A DNA stretch of 64,000 nt from the NCBI RefSeq assembly GCF_027923225.1, contig NZ_BSDI01000063.1:1-64000 (forward strand), in the 5' to 3' direction. Source of the stretch: Phytohabitans aurantiacus (GTDB lineage Bacteria > Actinomycetota > Actinomycetes > Mycobacteriales > Micromonosporaceae). The position numbers were made by a program, and so were the translations under genes. Each line of letters starts with the position of its first letter. Position 1 is the stretch's first letter. The notes under the pieces are model-generated. The model was not told the DNA's origin. It ran no database searches and saw nothing but the letters and a program-made list of their open reading frames with translations. This document shows, piece by piece, positions 58,534 to 64,000 of the stretch.

Positions 58534-60189
58534 ATGCGAGGCACGATGGGTTCGACGCCGCTGTCGGTCGGGATGATCCTGCGGCGCGGCGCCGCGATGG
58601 GCCCGCACGCCAAGCTCGTCGGCGTGACCCCCGCCGGGCGTTCATGGCAGACGTGGCCGGCGTTGGCCAGCCGCGCCCGGCGGGTCGCCGCCGCGCTGCC
58701 CGCGCTGGGCGTACGCCCCGGTGACCGGGTCGGCACGTTCGCGTGGAACGGGCTGCGGCACCTGGAGCTGTTCTACGGCGTACCGATCGCCGGCGCTGTG
58801 CTCCAGCCGCTGAACGTGCGGCTGCACGCCGACCAGATCGCGTGGATCGCCGAGCACGCCGGCGACAAGGTGATCTTCGTGGAGGCGTCGCTGACCGCCC
58901 GGCTCGCCGAGATCCGCCCGAAGCTGGGCGGCGTCGAGCGGTACGTCGTCCTGCCCGACGGCACCGAGCCGCACCCTGACTTCGCGGACGCGGTCGGGTA
59001 CGAGGAGCTGCTCGACGGGGTGGCCGACGACGAGCCGGCCGAGGTCGACGAGTGGTCGGCGGCCTGCCTCTGTTACACCGGTGGCACCACCGGCCGGCCC
59101 AAGGGCGTCGCGTACTCGCACCGCTCGATCACGCTGCACGCCATGAGCGGGCTGTTCGTCGACTCGTTCGCCGTGCGCGAGCGCGACGTGGTGCTGCCGC
59201 TGACCCCGCTGTTCCACGCCACCTCGTGGGGCCTGCCGTACGCGGCCGCGCTCGCCGGCGCCGGCCTGGTCCTCGCCGGCTCCGACACCAGCCCGCCCGC
59301 GATCCTGCGGCTGATCCGCGAGGAGCGGGTCACCGTGGCCGCCGGCGTACCGACGTTCTGGCTGGCCGTCGACCAGCTCGAACCGGCCGCCGACGACCTC
59401 GCGAGCCTCGACCGCATCCTGTGCGGCGGCTCAGCGATCCCGCTGGAGCTGATCCAGCGGTACCACCGCCGGGGCGTGCGGATGCAGCAGGGCTGGGGGA
59501 TGACCGAGATGTCCCCGTCGGGCAACCTCACCCTCGTACGCGGGCACCTGGAGGAGCGCCCCGAGGCCGAGCGGCTCGCGCTGCACGCCACCCAGGGCGT
59601 CACCACCGCCGGCGTCGAGCTGCGCGTGGTCGACCCGACCGGCGAGGTGCTGCCGCACGACGGCGTCGCGACCGGGGAGATCGAGGTCCGCGGCCCGTGG
59701 ATCACGTCCGAGTACTACGAACCGGACGACGACGCCAACACCGCGCGCTTCCACGACGGCTGGCTGCGTACCGGCGACGTGGGCACCGTCGACACCGACG
59801 GGTACCTGCACCTGCTCGACCGCACCAAGGACCTGATCAAGTCCGGCGGCGAGTGGATCAGCTCGATCGAGCTGGAGAACCACCTGATGGACCACGAGGG
59901 CGTCGCGCAGGCGATGGTGATCGCCGTGCCGCACCCGGTGTGGGGCGAACGCCCGGCGGCCCTCGTGGTGCGCGCGTCCAGCGCCCACAGCACAGCTCAG
60001 CTCACCGCCGACGAGCTGCGCGAGCACGTGCGCGCCCGGGTAGCGAGCTGGTGGGTGCCGGATGTCGTGGAGTTCGTCGAGGCGTTGCCGACGACGGCGA
60101 CCGGAAAGTTCGACAAGAGGACCGCGCGGGCGCGGTGGCAGCAGCAGCTGGCCGCCGGGTTCACGCTGGCTAGCGACGGGCAGAGCTGA
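58534..60189 (+). CDS. AMP-forming acyl/aryl-CoA ligase
   Basis: 551 aa, starting 3 bp after the thioesterase. ANL-family motifs: P-loop CYTGGTTGRPKGVAYSH, A5 QGWGMTEMSPSG, A7 GWLRTGDVGTVDTDGYLHLL, hinge DRTKDLIKSGGEWISSIE, and A10 TATGKFDKRT with the catalytic Lys. The sequence resembles medium/long-chain and aryl acid ligases, so it could activate either a hydroxycinnamate or a hydroxybenzoate. Confidence 0.92.
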   Translation: MRGTMGSTPLSVGMILRRGAAMGPHAKLVGVTPAGRSWQTWPALASRARRVAAALPALGVRPGDRVGTFAWNGLRHLELFYGVPIAGAVLQPLNVRLHADQIAWIAEHAGDKVIFVEASLTARLAEIRPKLGGVERYVVLPDGTEPHPDFADAVGYEELLDGVADDEPAEVDEWSAACLCYTGGTTGRPKGVAYSHRSITLHAMSGLFVDSFAVRERDVVLPLTPLFHATSWGLPYAAALAGAGLVLAGSDTSPPAILRLIREERVTVAAGVPTFWLAVDQLEPAADDLASLDRILCGGSAIPLELIQRYHRRGVRMQQGWGMTEMSPSGNLTLVRGHLEERPEAERLALHATQGVTTAGVELRVVDPTGEVLPHDGVATGEIEVRGPWITSEYYEPDDDANTARFHDGWLRTGDVGTVDTDGYLHLLDRTKDLIKSGGEWISSIELENHLMDHEGVAQAMVIAVPHPVWGERPAALVVRASSAHSTAQLTADELREHVRARVASWWVPDVVEFVEALPTTATGKFDKRTARARWQQQLAAGFTLASDGQS

Positions 60190-60216
60190 CTGGAGTTGGG
60201 CGTGACTGGAGTGGCG

Positions 60217-61047
60217 ATGAGTGGAGTGTTGGACGGACGGGTCGCGGTCGTCACCGGGGCGGCGCGCGGCATCGGGCAGGCCACCGCGGCGCTGCTGGCC
60301 GAGCATGGCGCCAAGGTGGTGTGCGCCGACCTGGACGGCGACGCGCTCAAGCAGACCGTGGAGCTGATCGGCGGCAACGGTGTCGCGGTGGCGGCCGACC
60401 TGACCGACCCGGCGGCACCGGGAGAGGTCGTCGGGCGCGCGGTCGCCGAGTACGGGCAGCTGGACATCGTGGTCAACAACGCCGGGTACACCTGGGACGG
60501 CATCTTCCACAAGATGAGCGACGAGCAGCTCACCGCCATGCTGGAGATCCACCTGGCGGTGCCGTTCCGGCTGCTGCGCGCCGCCGCGCCCGTGCTGCGC
60601 GAGGCGGCCAAGCGCGACGCCGCTGAGGGGCGCGAGGTGTTCCGCAAGGTCGTCAACGTCACCTCGATCGCCGGCACGATGGGCAACGTCGGCCAGGCGA
60701 ACTACTCGGCGGCCAAGGCGGGCCTGATCGGGCTCACCAAGACCCTCGCCAAGGAGTGGGGCCCGCTGAAGATCAACGTCAACGCGGTGGCGTTCGGCTT
60801 CGTCGAGACCCGGCTGACGGCGGCGACCGCCGACGCGGGCACGTTCGAGCGCGGCGAGCGCAGCATCCAGCTCGGCATCCCCGAGCAGGTCCGCGAGCGC
60901 GCCAAGGCCGGCATCCCGCTCGGCCGGGCGGCCACCCCCGCCGAGGCGGCCGGCGGCATCTTCCTGCTCTGCACGCCCTGGTCCGATTTCGTACACGGCC
61001 AGGTGCTCACCGTCGCCGGTGGCCAGGCCGAGGGGATGACCTCGTGA
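60217..61047 (+). CDS. SDR-family oxidoreductase (3-oxoacyl/3-hydroxyacyl type)
   Basis: 276 aa from the ATG at 60217 (GGAG 5 nt upstream); a GTG at 60202 with its own GGAG is an alternative, as the leader repeats gactggagt. TGxxxGxG is VVTGAARGIGQA, NNAG is IVVNNAGYTWDG, and the catalytic Ser...Tyr...Lys is VNVTSIAG...ANYSAAKAGL. Between a CoA ligase and a thiolase it fits a 3-hydroxyacyl-CoA dehydrogenase. Confidence 0.9.
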   Translation: MSGVLDGRVAVVTGAARGIGQATAALLAEHGAKVVCADLDGDALKQTVELIGGNGVAVAADLTDPAAPGEVVGRAVAEYGQLDIVVNNAGYTWDGIFHKMSDEQLTAMLEIHLAVPFRLLRAAAPVLREAAKRDAAEGREVFRKVVNVTSIAGTMGNVGQANYSAAKAGLIGLTKTLAKEWGPLKINVNAVAFGFVETRLTAATADAGTFERGERSIQLGIPEQVRERAKAGIPLGRAATPAEAAGGIFLLCTPWSDFVHGQVLTVAGGQAEGMTS

Positions 61048-62216
61048 AGCTGACCAAGGTGGCGGTGCCGCTCGGCCTCGCCTGGAGTTCGCCGTTCTGC
61101 CGGTGGCAGGGGCCGCTGGCCGAGATGTCCAGTGTGGACCTGGCGGTCGACGTGACGAACCGGGCGCTGTCCGGTTTCGATACCAGCCAGGTCAGCCACG
61201 TCTCGTTCGGCACCACGGTGCCGCAGCCGACCTCGTTCTACGGGGTCACCACGATCACGCCCCGGCTCGGGCTCGAAGCGGTCACCGGTCCCACCATCGC
61301 GCAGGCGTGCGCCACGTCGGCGGCCGTCATCCAGTCGGCGGCGACGCAGGTCGAGCTGGGCGCGCACGGCACGGTGCTGGCGCTCACCACCGACCGCACC
61401 AGCAACGGGCCGCTGATGGTGTGGTCGGCGCAGGGCAGCCCGGGCGCCGCGCCGCGTACCGAGCACTGGGTGCTCGACCCGATGAAGTGGGACCCCAACA
61501 CCGGCGGGTCCATGCTGGACACCGCCGAGGGCGTGGCCGCCGACGAGGGGTACACCCGATCAGAGATCGACGAGGTGACGCTGCTGCGGTACGAGCAGTA
61601 CCGGGCCGCCGCGGCGGGGCGGCGCGACTATCTGGTACCCGTGCACGTGCCCGGGCGGCGTGGCGAGACCGTGGTCGGCGACGACTCCGGCGTGCACGAC
61701 ACCACCGCCGAGGGGCTGGCGAAGCTGTCACCGGCCCAACCCGGTGGGGTGGTCACCTTCGGATCGCAGACGCACCCCGGTGACGGTACAGCTGGAATGG
61801 TGCTCTCCACAGTGGAGCGCGCGCGGGAGCTGGCCGCTGGCGCGGGCATCGCGCGGGTCCTGGCCGTCGGGTTCGCCCGCGCCGAGCGGGCCCGCATGCC
61901 CAAGGCGCCGGTGCCCGCGGCCCGGCGCGCCCTCGCCGACGCCGGCCTCGACATCGGCGATCTGCACGTCGTGACCACGCACAACCCGTTCGCGGTCAAC
62001 GACGTGTACTTCGCCAGGCAGACCGGATTCCCGGTCGACAAGATGAACCCGTACGGGTGCAGCCTGGTCTACGGGCACCCGCAGGGACCGACCGGCATGC
62101 GCGCCGTCGCCGAGCTGATCGAGGCGCTGCGCGCCCGTGGCGGCGGGCGCGGCCTGTTCACCGGATGCGCGGCCGGCGACACGGCCGGCGCCGTCGTCGT
62201 GGAGGTAACCGAGTGA
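61044..62216 (+). CDS. Thiolase-family acyltransferase
   Basis: 390 aa; GTG overlapping the SDR stop. The acyl-accepting Cys is in TIAQACATSAAVIQ. The His/Cys end is NPYGCSLVYGHPQGPTGMR followed by GLFTGCAAGDTAGAVV, matching thiolase motifs G-H-P-x-G and C-x-x-G. The THNPFAVNDVYFARQ segment is typical of SCP2/acetyl-CoA acyltransferase-like actinobacterial thiolases. A biosynthetic thiolase cannot be excluded, but the catabolic neighbours favour thiolysis. Confidence 0.88.
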   Translation: MKLTKVAVPLGLAWSSPFCRWQGPLAEMSSVDLAVDVTNRALSGFDTSQVSHVSFGTTVPQPTSFYGVTTITPRLGLEAVTGPTIAQACATSAAVIQSAATQVELGAHGTVLALTTDRTSNGPLMVWSAQGSPGAAPRTEHWVLDPMKWDPNTGGSMLDTAEGVAADEGYTRSEIDEVTLLRYEQYRAAAAGRRDYLVPVHVPGRRGETVVGDDSGVHDTTAEGLAKLSPAQPGGVVTFGSQTHPGDGTAGMVLSTVERARELAAGAGIARVLAVGFARAERARMPKAPVPAARRALADAGLDIGDLHVVTTHNPFAVNDVYFARQTGFPVDKMNPYGCSLVYGHPQGPTGMRAVAELIEALRARGGGRGLFTGCAAGDTAGAVVVEVTE

Positions 62217-63016
62217 CCCACCCCTTTGAACTGTCCGTTGTGGACCGCTGGAGCGACGAGCGCGCCTTCGAGGTCACGCCCGACGCCGTGCGCGCCTATT
62301 CCGAGGCGGTCGGCGGCCCGTCTCCGGTGTTCGCCGTGGTGCCCGCGATGGACCTCGTGTTCGCGGTCGCCGAGGTCGCCGCGCCGGCCGACCTGCGCAC
62401 CCAGGTCGTACACGGACAGCAGGACCTGATCCTGCACAAGCCGCTGCCGGTGGGCGAGAAGGTGACCGTGCGGGCGGCCGTGGTCGGACTGCACGGCAAG
62501 CGCAGCGGCACCACGGCGACCATCCAGGTGCGCACCCGCGACGCGGCCGGCGACCTGCTCAACGAGCAGTACGTCACCGAGTTCTACCGGGGCGTCCCGA
62601 CCGACCTGGCGGTGGGCGTCGCCGCGCCCCGCCTGCCGTCCGAGCCGCCCGCCGGCCCGCCGCTGCGCGAGGCCGCCTACCACCTGACGCCGGACCTGCC
62701 GTCCCGGTACGCCGCCGCGTCGGGCGACCACAACCCGATCCACCTCGACGACGAGGTGGCCCGCGCGGCCGGCCTGCCCGGCGTCATCGTCCACGGCCTG
62801 GCGAGCCTGGCCATCGCGGCGCGGATCGTGCTGGCGGCCGCTGATGCCGGGGATTCGCGGCTGGCGCGGCTGAGTTGCCGCTTCACGCGACCGATCGCAC
62901 CCGGCGACACCCTGACGACGAGAATCTGGGCCGATGGCACGGCGTACCGCTTCGACGGCGTCGACGGCGCCGGCACGACGGTACTGGGCGCGGGCGTGGC
63001 CGAACTCCGGCCGTGA
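62213..63016 (+). CDS. MaoC-like (double-hotdog) enoyl-CoA hydratase
   Basis: 267 aa; GTG overlapping the thiolase stop. Two hotdog units; the second carries the hydratase motif YAAASGDHNPIHLDDEVARA (D-x-N-x-x-H), followed by GVIVHGLASL. It hydrates 2-enoyl-CoA to 3-hydroxyacyl-CoA, completing with the SDR and thiolase a beta-oxidation set. Last gene of the unit, convergent with the oxidoreductase gene by a 7-bp gap. Confidence 0.9.
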   Translation: MTHPFELSVVDRWSDERAFEVTPDAVRAYSEAVGGPSPVFAVVPAMDLVFAVAEVAAPADLRTQVVHGQQDLILHKPLPVGEKVTVRAAVVGLHGKRSGTTATIQVRTRDAAGDLLNEQYVTEFYRGVPTDLAVGVAAPRLPSEPPAGPPLREAAYHLTPDLPSRYAAASGDHNPIHLDDEVARAAGLPGVIVHGLASLAIAARIVLAAADAGDSRLARLSCRFTRPIAPGDTLTTRIWADGTAYRFDGVDGAGTTVLGAGVAELRP

Positions 63017-63023
63017 GCGACCG

Positions 63024-63995
63024 CTATCCCACCTTCAGGGCCAGCTTCCCGACATAGTGACCGTTGAGGGTGCGGTGCGCGTCCGCGACGCGCGCGAACG
63101 GGAAGGTCCGGCCAATGTGGACCTCGAAGGAGCCCGCCTCGATGATGGCGTTCAGCCGATCCGTGGCGGTGCGGCTGCGATCCCCGTCGTAGTAGGACAC
63201 CGTCGCGCCCGGCGGCGTTACGGGCACGGGCAGGACACCGTTCGGCCAGGCGATCCGTCCGGAGCTCTTGATCGCGCGGAGCGACCGTTCGGCGGTCTCG
63301 CCTCCCGCGGTGACCAGAACCGCGTCGAGCCCGCCCGGTGCGAACTCCAACGCCGCGGCCAACACGTCGTCCTTGCGGCCGTCGATGGCGCCGTCGGCGC
63401 CCAGCCGTCGGGCCAGGGCGACGCCGTCGTCACCAGAGGCCACGGCCAGCACTCGGATGCCGCTGTGCCGCGCCAGCTGCACGGTCATGTGCCCGAGACC
63501 TCCGCTTGCCCCGAAGACCATGAGCGTCTCGCCCGGGCGCAGGCCGAGCAGATCGAGGCCACTCAGTGCCGTCAGGGCATCCCAGGCCATCGCGCCGGCC
63601 TGTTCGGTCGGCATCCGGTCGGGCACGCGCGCCACGAACTCCGCCTCGACGACGGCATACTCGGCGTAGACGCCGCCACGCGCTGCCGGCACCGTCGCGG
63701 CGTAGACACGCTCGCCCACGTCGAACCGGGTAACGTTGCGCCCGACCGCGGCCACCGTGCCCGTCGCGTCCCAGCCGAGGACATAGGGAAAGGTCGACGC
63801 GACACCGAAAGCGCCGTCGTAGTGCCCCTCGCGCTCGACCGCGTCCCAGGACGCGACCCCCGCGAACTCCACCCGGATGAGGACGTCGTCGTCGCGGACC
63901 TCCGGGAGCGGTATCCGCCGCGCGGAGAGCTCGTCGACTCCGCCGAACCGGTCGAGGACGATCGCGTTCATCCGCGCCACCGTGTTCCTGTCCAT
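63024..63995 (-). CDS. Quinone-oxidoreductase-like (zinc-independent MDR) protein
   Basis: 323 aa (or 315 from the ATG at 63971, MNAIVLDRFGG, the more usual family start). The GroES-like half includes VLGWDATGTVAAVGRNVTRF; the NADPH-binding motif is VFGASGGLGHMTVQLARHSG; no zinc ligands are present. It probably reduces quinones or enones with NADPH. Its 3' end faces the MaoC gene; its 5' side is at the window edge. Confidence 0.9.
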   Translation of the reverse strand: MDRNTVARMNAIVLDRFGGVDELSARRIPLPEVRDDDVLIRVEFAGVASWDAVEREGHYDGAFGVASTFPYVLGWDATGTVAAVGRNVTRFDVGERVYAATVPAARGGVYAEYAVVEAEFVARVPDRMPTEQAGAMAWDALTALSGLDLLGLRPGETLMVFGASGGLGHMTVQLARHSGIRVLAVASGDDGVALARRLGADGAIDGRKDDVLAAALEFAPGGLDAVLVTAGGETAERSLRAIKSSGRIAWPNGVLPVPVTPPGATVSYYDGDRSRTATDRLNAIIEAGSFEVHIGRTFPFARVADAHRTLNGHYVGKLALKVG

Positions 63996-64000
63996 CGATC

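Noticed and set aside
1..64000. tRNA, rRNA, riboswitch or transposase genes
   Set aside because: No cloverleaf, rRNA-like, known riboswitch or DDE/serine/tyrosine recombinase signature was recognised by reading; a covariance-model search could still find a small RNA.

Overview
The window is GC-rich, gene-dense DNA from a high-GC Gram-positive bacterium. Actinobacterial traits are frequent GTG/TTG starts, ATGA/GTGA stop-start overlaps, an AfsR/SARP-type regulator, a Hanks-type Ser/Thr kinase, SpoIIE-type signalling proteins, a 13E12-family HNH protein, a SigE-type sigma factor and a DmdR/IdeR-like iron box. A soil or plant-associated actinomycete, perhaps Micromonosporaceae, is my inference; no rRNA or tRNA gene was seen that could settle it.

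Layout. 1-5.3 kb: the 5' end of a LacI-type repressor with its own promoter/operator, a MEDS/anti-sigma-type ATPase, a DrrAB-like ABC exporter divergent from a GntR-TetR double-headed regulator, and an iron-boxed siderophore-interacting protein. 5.3-16 kb: VOC protein, two divergent AraC regulators, EamA transporter, acetyl xylan esterase, serpin-like protein, a coupled pentapeptide-repeat pair, a secreted protein, an APH-like kinase and a 13E12 HNH protein. 16-26.6 kb: SARP/NB-ARC/TPR regulator, Tat-exported PAP2 phosphatase, Ser/Thr kinase, a LuxR/LAL-type regulator fused out of frame to the tail of an alpha/beta hydrolase, a SnoaL-like protein and a LysR regulator. 26.7-35.6 kb: an eight-gene operon (sugar ABC transporter, Gfo/Idh oxidoreductase, GH43, two DUF6807/PmoA-like proteins, ROK repressor), probably for xylo-oligosaccharide uptake and breakdown. 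It belongs functionally with the acetyl xylan esterase and the secreted GH11 xylanase at 39.3 kb. 36.3-42.6 kb: sigma factor with membrane partner, small kinase, YciI, xylanase, AAA+ ATPase and methyltransferase. 43.2-46.7 kb: a response regulator and hybrid-type histidine kinase, divergent from a receiver-PAS-SpoIIE protein.

46.7-63 kb is an aromatic-acid catabolic region: aldehyde and aryl-alcohol dehydrogenases, a PaaX-like repressor, a five-gene Liv-type ABC transporter, then gentisate dioxygenase, fumarylpyruvate hydrolase, flavin hydroxylase, thioesterase, CoA ligase, SDR, thiolase and MaoC hydratase in one tightly overlapped transcription unit. The gene set suggests an aryl-CoA route: side-chain shortening of a hydroxycinnamate-like acid to a hydroxybenzoyl-CoA, ring hydroxylation, thioester hydrolysis to gentisate, and ring cleavage to fumarate and pyruvate.

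The most unusual feature is a composite intergenic repeat in four places. It pairs a long palindrome (element P) with a near-constant 84-bp element (element Q) that has 14-bp terminal inverted repeats. Two of the four loci form an inverted duplication flanking the 6.4-kb block at 36.3-42.65 kb, and one Q copy is a clean recombinant of two others.
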